Below are positions 10,042 to 20,159 of a stretch of DNA of 64,000 nt, piece by piece. Origin of the DNA: Chitinophagales bacterium 65-1. GTDB taxonomy: Bacteria; Bacteroidota; Bacteroidia; Chitinophagales; Chitinophagaceae. Within the stretch, counting starts at the first letter, position 1, and the number at the start of each line of letters is the position of its first letter. Position numbers and translations under genes: made by a program. The stretch lies in NCBI GenBank assembly GCA_002050465.1, contig MWYX01000059.1, positions 1 through 64,000 of the forward strand, written 5' to 3'. The notes beneath the pieces are model-generated. The model worked only from the letters and a program-made list of their open reading frames with translations. It was not told the origin of the DNA and ran no database searches.

Positions 10042-12030
10042 ATGATAAAAAAATTAAATATCCCTAAAACAGTTCCGGTTACTATTCAATGGATAATGGG
10101 TTTATGGGTAATTTATTTTATAATTTTTACTTTATTCAGGATAGCAACTGTTTCCCTTTTCCGTCCATTAAACACCCCGATCACTTCAATACTCCCTTCA
10201 TTTTGGCTCGGTTTTCAGTATGATGCAAAGTGGATTGCCATAATTCTTTTACCTATTGCCTTATTATCCGTTCATCCAAAATTCTCTCCTTTTTATTCTG
10301 AAAAAAATAAACGATGGTGGTCGTATTACCTGGCTTTTACAACATTAGTAGTATTATTTTTCTTTGGCGCAGATTTCGGAAATTTCAGTTATAACCATAC
10401 ACGAATAAATGCCAGTGCATTAAATTTTGCAGAAGACTTTTTAATTTCTTTTAAAATGCTTTGGGAGAGTTATCCTATCGTATGGATATTATTAGCACTG
10501 GTTTTAGCGGTTATCATGCTCCAGACATTATTTAAACGAACTCATGTATATGTGGTAAAAAAAAATACAGAAGATGTAGTTTATAAAAGACGGTGGCATG
10601 GTTTAGCTATTATTTTTCTTGTGTGGTCAGTGTTTGGCATATTTTCATTTACACCGCTAAGATGGAAAGATGCATTTGAATTCAACAATAACTTCAAATC
10701 GTATGTGGCATTAAACCCTTTACAAAACTTTTTTACAACTCTTCAGTTCAGGATACCCTCATTTGATGTTGCAAAAGCTAAAAGATATTATCCGGTAATT
10801 GCTGATTTTTTACAGTTAGACTCACTAACAAGAGTTACCAACAGCTACGAAAGAATAATAGAGCCCGGAAGCAGGTCTTTGGAGAGCAGGCCTAACATTG
10901 TTTTAGTTATTGGTGAGAGCTTTAGTATGTATAAAAGCAGCATGGCAGGTAATCCTTTAAATACCACACCATACTTTAAAGTATTATGTGAGAACGGGAT
11001 CTTTTTTGAAAGATGCTTCAGCGCTACATTTGGTACCGTTCGTGGTGTATTTGCAATTCTTACAGGCATACCAGATGTACAATTATCTAAATTCTCCAGC
11101 CGTAATCCTGAGGCGCTTAAACAACATGTTATCATAAATAATTTTCAGGAGTACAATAAATTTTATTTCCTGGGTGGGAGCAGTGAGTTTAATAATTTTG
11201 AAGGATTGCTGAAAAATATTAATGGCATTCGTATTTACCAGGATGGCTCTTACAAATCGCCGCAGCTAAATGTTTGGGGAATAAGTGATAAAAATCTTTT
11301 TTTAGAGGCTAATGAAGTTTTAAAAGAGCAACAGAAACCTTTTTTTGCAATTATTCAGACAGCAGATAATCACCGTCCGTTCAGCATTCCTGAAGAAGAT
11401 GCGGATTTTGAAAAAAGAATAGTACACCCTGATACATTAATGAAATACGGATTTGAATCTTTACAGGAATTCCAGGCTTTTTGTTATTCGGATTATTGTT
11501 TTAAAAAATTCATTGAAAAAGCAAAAACAGAAACTTACTTTGATAATACAATTTTTATTTTTACAGGCGATCATGGCGTAGGCGGTAATGCCGCGGAAAT
11601 ATATCCCCCTGTGTGGACTGTGAACCAGCTGACTGTTGAACATATACCCCTGCTGTTTTATGCACCTTCACTACTATCTCCGCAAAAAAGAAGTGAAGTG
11701 GTTTCTCAAATTGACATATTACCTACTGTTGCAGGTATGATCCACCAACCCTACAGGAATACCACACTTGGGAGAGACCTGCTCAATCCAAAAAAGAAAA
11801 ATAATGCTGCATTTATTATTCATCATGATGAGGGAAATATCGGGGTGATGACAGATAATTATTATTTTATAAAAAATCTCAGGATAACCAAAGAAGAATT
11901 GGTACCGGTAACATCAAACCAATTAAATCTATCCCCTGTTCAAAAAGATTCAGTAAAGCGTTCATTGTCTACATTAACTTCTGCTATCTACGAAACTGCA
12001 AAGTGGATGCTGGCAAATAATAAGAAGTAA
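10042..12030 (+). CDS. LTA synthase/sulfatase-family membrane phosphotransferase
   Basis: Five predicted TM helices, then a sulfatase fold with NIVLVIGESFSMYKSSMAG, FGTVRGVFAILTG, FIFTGDHG. Confidence 0.9.
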   Translation: MIKKLNIPKTVPVTIQWIMGLWVIYFIIFTLFRIATVSLFRPLNTPITSILPSFWLGFQYDAKWIAIILLPIALLSVHPKFSPFYSEKNKRWWSYYLAFTTLVVLFFFGADFGNFSYNHTRINASALNFAEDFLISFKMLWESYPIVWILLALVLAVIMLQTLFKRTHVYVVKKNTEDVVYKRRWHGLAIIFLVWSVFGIFSFTPLRWKDAFEFNNNFKSYVALNPLQNFFTTLQFRIPSFDVAKAKRYYPVIADFLQLDSLTRVTNSYERIIEPGSRSLESRPNIVLVIGESFSMYKSSMAGNPLNTTPYFKVLCENGIFFERCFSATFGTVRGVFAILTGIPDVQLSKFSSRNPEALKQHVIINNFQEYNKFYFLGGSSEFNNFEGLLKNINGIRIYQDGSYKSPQLNVWGISDKNLFLEANEVLKEQQKPFFAIIQTADNHRPFSIPEEDADFEKRIVHPDTLMKYGFESLQEFQAFCYSDYCFKKFIEKAKTETYFDNTIFIFTGDHGVGGNAAEIYPPVWTVNQLTVEHIPLLFYAPSLLSPQKRSEVVSQIDILPTVAGMIHQPYRNTTLGRDLLNPKKKNNAAFIIHHDEGNIGVMTDNYYFIKNLRITKEELVPVTSNQLNLSPVQKDSVKRSLSTLTSAIYETAKWMLANNKK

Positions 12031-12075
12031 TATTGAGGGTGAATAATACCAATTTAATAAACTTATTTATGATTA

Positions 12076-12840
12076 TCACTTTACTACTTTCCTCGCTATC
12101 ATAATCATTCTTGGAGATTTTTTTACATCATAGTCATTAAACAAATAATTGCCAAAAACTTCCTGTATCTGCAAACCCTGGTAGGCTAACATTTCGGTAA
12201 AATCACCTAACGAGAACTTAGCAACTTTTTCTGTATACTCTAATGGTTCTTCCAGATTTTCATCTTCCACCACTATTTTTTTATAAAAATGCGTTTCATC
12301 AAACCACTTGGTTATATAATAATTTACCTCATCAATTTGCTTTTCACTTTTATGCACCAAATGATCTTCAGCATAGTGTACATTTAAATAATCCAATACA
12401 AAAACTCCATTTGGCTTTAAAGACTGTGCTATGGTGCGGATCGCATTATCATGTTCCCTTCTTGTTTTAAAATATCCGAAACTTGTAAAAAAATTAAATG
12501 CATAATTGAAGTAATTTACCCTGAAAGGAAGCCGCATATCATGCACAAAAAATTCAAGATTATCTGATTCAAATTCTTTTGCTTCCCTGATACTGTCTTC
12601 CGAAAGATCGATGCCGGTTACTATAAATCCTTTACCCGCCAGTTGTACAGAATGTCTTCCTCTTCCGCAGGCTACGTCAAGCATTTCAGCATGTTTACCG
12701 GGTGTAAGATGATCTATCAGCTTATTTATAAAAGCTGCAGCTTCTGTTTCATCCCTTTTAAAATATAATTGATGGTAATAGGGGGAATTGAACCAATCTC
12801 TAAACCAGGTTGTTACCGACATTATCCAAAAATACATCAT
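12076..12840 (-). CDS. Class I SAM-dependent methyltransferase
   Basis: MLDVACGRGRHSVQLA motif I and FVLDYLNV. Confidence 0.88.
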   Translation of the reverse strand: MMYFWIMSVTTWFRDWFNSPYYHQLYFKRDETEAAAFINKLIDHLTPGKHAEMLDVACGRGRHSVQLAGKGFIVTGIDLSEDSIREAKEFESDNLEFFVHDMRLPFRVNYFNYAFNFFTSFGYFKTRREHDNAIRTIAQSLKPNGVFVLDYLNVHYAEDHLVHKSEKQIDEVNYYITKWFDETHFYKKIVVEDENLEEPLEYTEKVAKFSLGDFTEMLAYQGLQIQEVFGNYLFNDYDVKKSPRMIMIARKVVK

Positions 12841-12926
12841 TAGTCAATAGTCATTATGTCAATATATTTAATCAATAAGAAGATATAAAGTTCATAGTCA
12901 ATGGCTATTGACCAATGACCAATGAC
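12840..12926. repeat. Intergenic AGTCAATAGTCATTA / GACCAATGACCAATGAC inverted short-repeat block
   Basis: Tandem GTCATTA-like units and their reverse complement; contains hairpin GTCAAT-GGCT-ATTGAC. Confidence 0.6.
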
Positions 12927-12936
12927 ATTTTTAAGT

Positions 12937-12944
12937 TACATTTG
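12937..12944 (+). promoter_or_regulatory. Bacteroidota -7 type promoter element TACATTTG upstream of glmM
   Basis: Exact TAnnTTTG match 23 bp before the TTG start. Confidence 0.45.
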
Positions 12945-12967
12945 CATGCTAAAAAAACACCAGGAAA

Positions 12968-14368
12968 TTGGCACTGATAAAAAGCATATCCGGCATCCGC
13001 GGAACAATTGGCGGTAAGCCGGGAGATAACCTTTCACCATTAGATATTGTAAAATTTACAGCGGCTTATGGGAGTTGGCTGACGCAACAAACTGCAAGCC
13101 TGCCTACCGGTCAGGCAGGTAAAAAAATTATTATAGGCAGGGATGGACGTATTAGCGGAAAGTTAGTTAACAGGCTTGTAGTAAGTACGTTGCTTGCGCT
13201 GGGTTTTGATGTGACTGACCTTGGTGTAAGCACCACCCCTACTGTAGAACTTGCAATAAGTGCAGAAGATGCAGCCGGAGGTATTATAATAACGGCAAGC
13301 CATAATCCTAAAGAATGGAATGCCCTGAAACTTTTAAACAACAAGGGCGAATTTATTAATGCTGAAGAGGGTTTAGCTGTTTTAGAATTAGCAGAAAAAG
13401 AAAATTTTGATTTTGTTGCTGTTGATAAAGCCGGCACCTACAAAACGGATGATTCTTATCTGCAAAAACATATTGATGCAGTGATAAATTATGAATTGGT
13501 TGATACAGCAGCGATTAAAAGATCAAAGTTTAGAATTGTGGTTGATGGCATTAACAGTTCGGGGTCCATTTTTGTTCCTGCATTATTAAAAGCTTTAGGA
13601 GTAAAAGAGGTTATTACATTGAATGAAGAAGTTAATGGCCAATTTGCCCATAACCCTGAACCTTTGCCGGAACACCTGTCGGGATTAAGTGCGGCTGTAC
13701 AAAAAAACGAAGCTCATCTGGGGATAGCTGTTGATCCTGATGTAGATCGTGTATGTTTTGTTTGTGAAGATGGAAGTATGTTTGGAGAAGAATACACATT
13801 AGTTGCTGTATCAGATTATGTGCTAAGCAAGAGAAGTGGAAATACCGTTAGCAATATGTCTTCTACCAAAGCATTAAAGGATATTACAGAAAAACACGGA
13901 GGCAAATACTTTCCCTCTGCCGTTGGAGAGGTAAACGTTGTAAATAAAATGAAAGCCGTAAATGCGGTGATAGGCGGGGAAGGCAACGGAGGAATTATTG
14001 TTCCGGATTTTCATTACGGAAGGGATGCATTAATAGGAATAGGATTATTTCTTACCCACCTTGCTAATTCTAAAAAAACAATAAAGCAGCTAAGAGGTTC
14101 TTATCCTGATTATTTTATTTCTAAAAATAAAATTGCTTTAGATGAAAATGTTGATGTAAAGGAAATTTTTAAAAAGATAAAAGAAAAATATAAAAACAAT
14201 CCTATTAATACAGAGGATGGGCTGAAGATAGAATTTAATAACGATTGGGTTCACCTGCGAACCAGCAATACAGAACCTATTATAAGAATTTATTCAGAAA
14301 GTAATTTTGAAACAACAGCACAGAATATTGCCCGCAAGCTGATGAAAGATATTAGTGAGGTGATGTAA
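12968..14368 (+). CDS. glmM: Phosphoglucosamine mutase (phosphohexomutase family)
   Basis: SGIRGTIGG, ITASHNPKEWNALKL, DPDVDRVCF, GEGNGG, RTSNTEPIIRIYSE; apparent TTG start. Confidence 0.92.
   Translation: MALIKSISGIRGTIGGKPGDNLSPLDIVKFTAAYGSWLTQQTASLPTGQAGKKIIIGRDGRISGKLVNRLVVSTLLALGFDVTDLGVSTTPTVELAISAEDAAGGIIITASHNPKEWNALKLLNNKGEFINAEEGLAVLELAEKENFDFVAVDKAGTYKTDDSYLQKHIDAVINYELVDTAAIKRSKFRIVVDGINSSGSIFVPALLKALGVKEVITLNEEVNGQFAHNPEPLPEHLSGLSAAVQKNEAHLGIAVDPDVDRVCFVCEDGSMFGEEYTLVAVSDYVLSKRSGNTVSNMSSTKALKDITEKHGGKYFPSAVGEVNVVNKMKAVNAVIGGEGNGGIIVPDFHYGRDALIGIGLFLTHLANSKKTIKQLRGSYPDYFISKNKIALDENVDVKEIFKKIKEKYKNNPINTEDGLKIEFNNDWVHLRTSNTEPIIRIYSESNFETTAQNIARKLMKDISEVM
13099..13119. repeat. In-frame palindromic element CCTGCCT-ACCGGTC-AGGCAGG inside glmM
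   Basis: Perfect 7-bp inverted repeat; encodes the extra peptide SLPTGQAG. Confidence 0.7.
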
Positions 14369-14371
14369 AAA

Positions 14372-14440
14372 CAGTCATTAGTCAATAGTCATTAGTCAAA
14401 AAAAAACACAGTGACTTAATGACCCTAATGCCCAATGACC
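14372..14440. repeat. Intergenic GTCATTAGTCAATAGTCATTAGTC / AATGACCctaATGcCCAATGACC block
   Basis: Same unit and arrangement as 12840-12926; the two blocks flank glmM. Confidence 0.6.
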
Positions 14441-14444
14441 AGGT

Positions 14445-15572
14445 ATGAACAGAATTTATTTCGATAACGCTGCCACCACCTCACTTGATCCGCAGGTGTT
14501 GGATGCAATGATGCCTTATCTGACCGAAAAATTTGGCAATCCTTCTTCTATTTACTCTTATGGCCGGGAAACAAGAATGGCAATTGAAAATGCAAGAAAA
14601 TCAGTTGCAAAAATTTTAAATGCACATCCTGCAGAAATATTTTTTACCAGTGGCGGAACGGAAAGCAGCAATACTGCAATAAATGCAGCAGTAAGAGATC
14701 TGGGATGCAGGCATATAATCAGTTCTGCAATCGAACATCATGCAACATTACATACTGTACAAAACCTACAAAAATCAGGAGAAGCTGAAGTAACTTATGT
14801 AAAGCTTTTACCCGATGGTCATATTGACCTGGATGATTTGGAAAAAGTATTAGCCGGAAGCAAAAAAAAATGTTTGGTTACGTTGATGCATGCGAATAAT
14901 GAAATAGGAAATATGTTGGATATTAATGCTGTCGGGCAACTTTGTAAAAAGAATGATGCCATCTTTCATTCGGATACTGTACAAACTGTAGGACATTTCC
15001 CATTTGACCTGAGAAATACACATGTGGATTTTATTACAGGAGCCGCACATAAGTTTCATGGGCCAAAAGGCGTAGGTATTTTATATGTAAATGAAAAGAT
15101 CAAAATAAAGCCATTTGTACATGGCGGCGGACAGGAACGAAACATGAGGGCAGGTACTGAAAACTTATACGGCATAGTTGGATTTGCAAAAGCACTCGAA
15201 ATCGCCACATCAAATTATGAATCAGATAGTGAAAAGATCAAAAGTCTGAAAAATTATATGATGAATAATCTAAAAAAAAATATTCCTACAGTTGTTTTTA
15301 ATGGTGACCCATCCCAAAAATGTTTATACACAGTTTTAAGCGCAAGTTTTCCAAAATCAGAAAAGTCTGAAATGCTTCTTTTTAATCTTGATATACATAA
15401 TATTTGTGCCAGTGGTGGAAGTGCATGTACTTCAGGAGCAGATGCAGGCAGCCATGTTATCAAGGCTGTTACTAATAATTCAGATAAGATAACTGTAAGA
15501 TTCTCTTTTAGTAAACACAATACAGAAGAAGAAATAGATTATGTGGTGAAAACTTTAAAGGAGTTAATTTAA
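14445..15572 (+). CDS. Cysteine desulfurase (class V aminotransferase, NifS/IscS family)
   Basis: YFDNAATTSLDPQV, TSGGTESSN, GAAHKFHGPKGVG, SGGSACTSG catalytic Cys loop. Confidence 0.93.
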   Translation: MNRIYFDNAATTSLDPQVLDAMMPYLTEKFGNPSSIYSYGRETRMAIENARKSVAKILNAHPAEIFFTSGGTESSNTAINAAVRDLGCRHIISSAIEHHATLHTVQNLQKSGEAEVTYVKLLPDGHIDLDDLEKVLAGSKKKCLVTLMHANNEIGNMLDINAVGQLCKKNDAIFHSDTVQTVGHFPFDLRNTHVDFITGAAHKFHGPKGVGILYVNEKIKIKPFVHGGGQERNMRAGTENLYGIVGFAKALEIATSNYESDSEKIKSLKNYMMNNLKKNIPTVVFNGDPSQKCLYTVLSASFPKSEKSEMLLFNLDIHNICASGGSACTSGADAGSHVIKAVTNNSDKITVRFSFSKHNTEEEIDYVVKTLKELI

Positions 15573-15611
15573 TATATTTCATAGGGTATCCTTCTTTAAG
15601 CTAAAGGTGAG

Positions 15612-16373
15612 TCATAAATTATCATCCTGCTTTTTTAACACTGAAGCTTCTTTTGTTTTGATAGACCCTTCAACCATTTTATTAATTGTATCAATTTCAA
15701 CCTGCGTTAAGTATCGCCATTTGCCCGGTGCTATTCCTGATAAAGTGATGTTCATGATCCGGATACGAATAAGCTTTGTTACATGATAATTCAATGCTTC
15801 ACACATCCGTCTTATCTGCCGGTTTAAACCCTGTGTTAATATTATTCTGAAAACATATTTACTCTCCTGCCTTACAAAACATTTTTGCGTTATAGTATCT
15901 AAAATTTTTACCCCGTTACTCATTCGTCTAATAAAATCAGGAGTTATGGGTTTATCAACTGTTACTATATATTCTTTTTCATGATTATTTCCTGCACGCA
16001 ATATTTTATTTACGATATCGCCGTCATTAGTTAAAAAGATTAATCCTTCTGAAGGCTTATCCAGCCTGCCAATGGGAAATATTCTTTTTGGATAACTAAT
16101 ATAATCAATAATATTGAATTTGTCTTTCCGGTCTGTTGTACTTGAAACTCCAACAGGTTTATTGAACGCAATATAAATGGGTTTATCTTTCGGCTCTAAT
16201 GGATTGCCATCAATTTTAATTGTATCGCTATAACTAACACGATTACCTGATTGCGAGAATTTATCATTTACTGTAACTCTTCCTGCTGCGATCAACTTAT
16301 CGGCTTCACGCCTTGAGCAAAATCCCGTTTCACTAATAAATTTATTTAAACTTATGCCTTCTTGTCCGGCCAT
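15612..16373 (-). CDS. rluF: 23S rRNA pseudouridine synthase, RluF/RsuA family
   Basis: S4 domain (LNKFISETGFCSRREADKLIAAGRVTVN), FPIGRLDKPSEGLIFLTNDG, GLNRQIRRMCEAL. Confidence 0.88.
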   Translation of the reverse strand: MAGQEGISLNKFISETGFCSRREADKLIAAGRVTVNDKFSQSGNRVSYSDTIKIDGNPLEPKDKPIYIAFNKPVGVSSTTDRKDKFNIIDYISYPKRIFPIGRLDKPSEGLIFLTNDGDIVNKILRAGNNHEKEYIVTVDKPITPDFIRRMSNGVKILDTITQKCFVRQESKYVFRIILTQGLNRQIRRMCEALNYHVTKLIRIRIMNITLSGIAPGKWRYLTQVEIDTINKMVEGSIKTKEASVLKKQDDNL

Positions 16374-16381
16374 ACAATCAA

Positions 16382-17452
16382 TTAAACAACATTATAGCTC
16401 AACTTCTTTATTAACTGTTCTGGCAAACCTGGTAATTTCTTTCTTTCAATTAAGAAAGTAGAAAGGCTTTCGATATCCCTGAAAACATTGTGCTTTGTTA
16501 ATGCACCCTCAAGATATCCGGAGCCTGAAGTGCCTCCTGTTCCGGTTCTCATCCCAATCATTCGGCGTACCATAACTAAATGCTTATGCCTCCACCCTGC
16601 CATTTGATGATCAATTTCAACGAGGCTATCCAGCACCTGGTAAGATGTTTGAAATACAGGAAAGTCCCTGTACAACATGATAAACAATGCAGCTCTCATT
16701 GCTTCCCGTGATAATGAAGTTTTATTTAATTCTACCTGTTCATCACTTAATGTATTCCTGTTCTCAAAAAAAAGAAGATCAAAATAATTAATATTAGCAA
16801 TTTCTCTCTCAGTTAATCCGCTCTTATAAATTCTCCTGTAATCGCTCCAGAAAGGATGCATTTCATCAGCCGGCTTATGATAATCTCTCCAGAACTCATG
16901 TTCAAAAAATGGCATTCTTTCAAGCCAGCTATTTATTAATTGTAGTAATGATTGTTCTGTTTCAGTCTGATTTATTTTCTCAAAATCTTCTGTTGTAAAA
17001 CCGCCCTCATTTGTTCGTTTATAATAATCTTTTTGATAACGGGTATCCATCGATAAGCCCAGCTTCGTCTCTACCAGCCTGAATTGCAGACTCTGAAAAC
17101 CAGAAGATGGAGTAAGCAGATTTCTGAACTCTAAAAAATCCAAAGGTGTCATTGTATCCATTAATCCTACCTGTTGGTTCAACAATTCAAGAATGCGAAC
17201 CACACGATGCAGCCGATGCCTTATAAGATTCAGGTCTTCAGAATTATCATCGATCTTTTCTTTTTTAAAAACATTGCAAACAAATTCCAGCTCAAAAAGA
17301 ATTTGTTTAAACCAAAGCTCATACACCTGATGAACAATGATGAACAGCATTTCATCGTGTGCCGGTTGATTAAGCCTAAAGCTCTCGGGATGTTGTGCTT
17401 CAAGAATTTTAGTAAGCTCAAGATAATTGCTGTAATACAATTTTTTCTCCAT
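16382..17452 (-). CDS. kynA: Tryptophan 2,3-dioxygenase family protein
   Basis: AHDEMLFIIVHQVYELWFKQILFE, LTPSSGFQSLQFR, HKHLVMVRRMIGMRTGTGGTSGSGYL. Confidence 0.93.
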   Translation of the reverse strand: MEKKLYYSNYLELTKILEAQHPESFRLNQPAHDEMLFIIVHQVYELWFKQILFELEFVCNVFKKEKIDDNSEDLNLIRHRLHRVVRILELLNQQVGLMDTMTPLDFLEFRNLLTPSSGFQSLQFRLVETKLGLSMDTRYQKDYYKRTNEGGFTTEDFEKINQTETEQSLLQLINSWLERMPFFEHEFWRDYHKPADEMHPFWSDYRRIYKSGLTEREIANINYFDLLFFENRNTLSDEQVELNKTSLSREAMRAALFIMLYRDFPVFQTSYQVLDSLVEIDHQMAGWRHKHLVMVRRMIGMRTGTGGTSGSGYLEGALTKHNVFRDIESLSTFLIERKKLPGLPEQLIKKLSYNVV

Positions 17453-17454
17453 AT

Positions 17455-20070
17455 CTACTTAACCATATTTTTTATTTCCTGCAATTTAAGCAATGCTTCA
17501 ACCGGGGTGAGGCGGTTGATATCTACGGCTTCTAATATTTTTCGTATTTCATCGAAAGCCTGTGAGTGTGCATCAAAGATACTTAGCTGCAATTTTGGAG
17601 CAGACAATTTTTTTATATTGGCCTTTAAGCTGTCACCCTGCTCGTAAGAAGGGTCATCAACATGCTTGGTTTCCAATTGTTTTAAAACTTCATTTGCCCG
17701 TTGAATTAATGAAGGTGGCATACCTGCCATTTTTGCCACATGAATTCCAAAGCTATGGGTACTTCCGCCCGGAGCAAGTTTTCTTAAAAAAAGAATTTTA
17801 TTGCCAACCTCTTTATTGGTTACATGATAGTTTTTTACACGTGGTAATTTATTTTCCAACTCATTCAATTCATGGTAATGCGTAGCAAATAAAGTTTTGG
17901 GCATATGAGGAGATGCATGCAAAAATTCCACAATACTCCAGGCAATGGAAATACCGTCATAAGTTGAAGTGCCTCTTCCTATCTCATCTAACAGTATCAA
18001 ACTTTTGGCTGTTATATTATTAATAATGCTGGCGGTTTCATTCATTTCTACCATGAAAGTGCTTTCACCACTACTCAAATTATCATTTGCCCCCACTCGG
18101 GTAAAAATTTTATCAGTTAAAGGAATTCTTGCTTCATTAGCAGGCACAAAACTTCCCATATGTGCCATTAAAGTTATCAAGGCTGTTTGCCGGAGAATAG
18201 CGCTTTTACCACTCATATTTGGCCCGGTTAAAATTATTATTTGCAAAGAGGAAGGATCTAAAGAAATATTATTTGGAATATAACTTTCACCTTGGGGCAA
18301 ATTTCTTTCTATTACGGGATGACGGCTTTCTGTTAATTGCAATTCATTCCCGTTATGCAATCCAGGCTTTTTATAATTGAATTGTAAGGCATTATTTGCA
18401 AAGCAACAAAGACAATCCAGTACTGCCATTACATGACCATTTATTTGCATGGGAGCAATATAATCCTGTAGTTCATTTAAAAGCCTTTCAAAAATTTGAT
18501 GTTCTATCTGAAGAATTTTCTCTTCTGCACCTGTAATTTTTTCTTCATACTCTTTTAGTTCCGGCGTAATATATCTTTCAGCATTTGTCAGGGTTTGTTT
18601 TCTTATCCATTCAGCAGGTACTTTTTCTTTATGGAGGTTTGTGACTTCAAGGTAATAACCAAAAACATTATTGAATCCTATTCGTAATGAAGAAATACCT
18701 GTTGCATCACTTTCCTTTTTCTGCAGTTGAAGTAAGTATGTTTTACCATGCGTTGCTATATTTCTCAGCTCATCCAGGTTTTCATCAACATTCATTGCAA
18801 TCACATTTCCTTTTGAGGTAGCAATAGGAGGATTATTGATGATCTCTTTGAAAATTTTATCAGCTATATATTGACAGGGATTAAGGGAATCTCCCAATCT
18901 TTTTAAATATTCGTTATTAGAATTTTCGCATAGTAACTTTATTAATTGCACCTGCTGTAATCCCTTTGCAATTTGTAAAACTTCTCTTGGGTTTATTTTT
19001 TTTAAAGAAATTTTACTAACAAGTCTTTCCACATCACCCGATTGCTTTATTGACTGGGATATCCTGTTTCTTATATCTACTGATTTAATAAAAAATTCAA
19101 CCAGGATTAAACGTTCTTCAATTTTATTAATATTGGTAAGGGGCAGCAACAGCCAGCGTTTAAGGAGCCTGGCGCCCATTGGAGAATCGGTATTGTCCAG
19201 CACTTTCAATAAAGAATTATTTCCCTCCACACCACCAAGTAATTCAAGATTGCGGATAGTAAAACGGTCCATCCATAAATGATCTGTCTTATCTATTCTT
19301 TGTAAGGCGGTAATATGCTGCAGGTTAGGATGTTCTGTGTCTTTTAAATAATGAAGAACAGCGCCAGCAGCTACTATGCCATTACGCAGATCTTCCACAC
19401 CAAAACCTTTTAAACTTTGGGTGCCAAAATGTTTTAATAAACTTTCGTTAGCATATACTTCAGTAAATATCCATTCATCTAAAGTGTAGGTATAAAATTT
19501 ACTGCCAAAAAAACTTTTGAAATTCTTCTGTTGGTTTCGTTGGAATACAATTTCAGCCGGTTGAAAACTTTGCAATAATTTATCTGCGTATTCCTTATCT
19601 CCTTCCGCAATAAAAAATTCTCCGGTTGAAATATCTAAAAATGCCAACCCTAACTTCTCTTCATTAAAATGCATACCACACAAAAAATTATTCTTGTTAT
19701 GCTCCAGCAGTTTATCATTGGTGGCAACACCGGGAGTAATCATTTCAGTTACCCCACGTTTCACAATTCCTTTAACCAGCTTCGGATCTTCCAGCTGATC
19801 ACAAATGGCAACCCTATATCCTGCCTTTACAAGTTTATGTAAATATGTATCAAGTGCATGATGGGGGAAGCCTGCCAGCTCAGATGCAGTGGGAGAATTA
19901 TTATTTCGCCTGGTGAGAGTAATACCTAACACTTTAGAAGCAGTTACAGCATCAGCCCCAAAGGTTTCATAAAAGTCACCTACACGAAACAACAATATAG
20001 CATCAGGGTATTTAGCCTTAATAGTATTATGCTGAAGCATCATTGGAGTATCGGCAGTTAACTTAGACAT
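17455..20070 (-). CDS. mutS: DNA mismatch repair protein MutS
   Basis: LLFRVGDFYETFG mismatch-binding motif, TGPNMSGKSAILRQ Walker A, LLDEIGRGTSTYDG, FATHYHEL. Confidence 0.98.
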   Translation of the reverse strand: MSKLTADTPMMLQHNTIKAKYPDAILLFRVGDFYETFGADAVTASKVLGITLTRRNNNSPTASELAGFPHHALDTYLHKLVKAGYRVAICDQLEDPKLVKGIVKRGVTEMITPGVATNDKLLEHNKNNFLCGMHFNEEKLGLAFLDISTGEFFIAEGDKEYADKLLQSFQPAEIVFQRNQQKNFKSFFGSKFYTYTLDEWIFTEVYANESLLKHFGTQSLKGFGVEDLRNGIVAAGAVLHYLKDTEHPNLQHITALQRIDKTDHLWMDRFTIRNLELLGGVEGNNSLLKVLDNTDSPMGARLLKRWLLLPLTNINKIEERLILVEFFIKSVDIRNRISQSIKQSGDVERLVSKISLKKINPREVLQIAKGLQQVQLIKLLCENSNNEYLKRLGDSLNPCQYIADKIFKEIINNPPIATSKGNVIAMNVDENLDELRNIATHGKTYLLQLQKKESDATGISSLRIGFNNVFGYYLEVTNLHKEKVPAEWIRKQTLTNAERYITPELKEYEEKITGAEEKILQIEHQIFERLLNELQDYIAPMQINGHVMAVLDCLCCFANNALQFNYKKPGLHNGNELQLTESRHPVIERNLPQGESYIPNNISLDPSSLQIIILTGPNMSGKSAILRQTALITLMAHMGSFVPANEARIPLTDKIFTRVGANDNLSSGESTFMVEMNETASIINNITAKSLILLDEIGRGTSTYDGISIAWSIVEFLHASPHMPKTLFATHYHELNELENKLPRVKNYHVTNKEVGNKILFLRKLAPGGSTHSFGIHVAKMAGMPPSLIQRANEVLKQLETKHVDDPSYEQGDSLKANIKKLSAPKLQLSIFDAHSQAFDEIRKILEAVDINRLTPVEALLKLQEIKNMVK

Positions 20071-20159
20071 ATATTATAACTTCCAAAAATAAGGCATTAC
20101 AATATTGCTTCGAAAGTTTACCGCCATTGTGAATTACTTTTACTACAAGTTTATAGTAA

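Noticed and set aside
17174-17647. 157-aa plus ORF across kynA and mutS
   Set aside because: Antisense to two strongly supported genes
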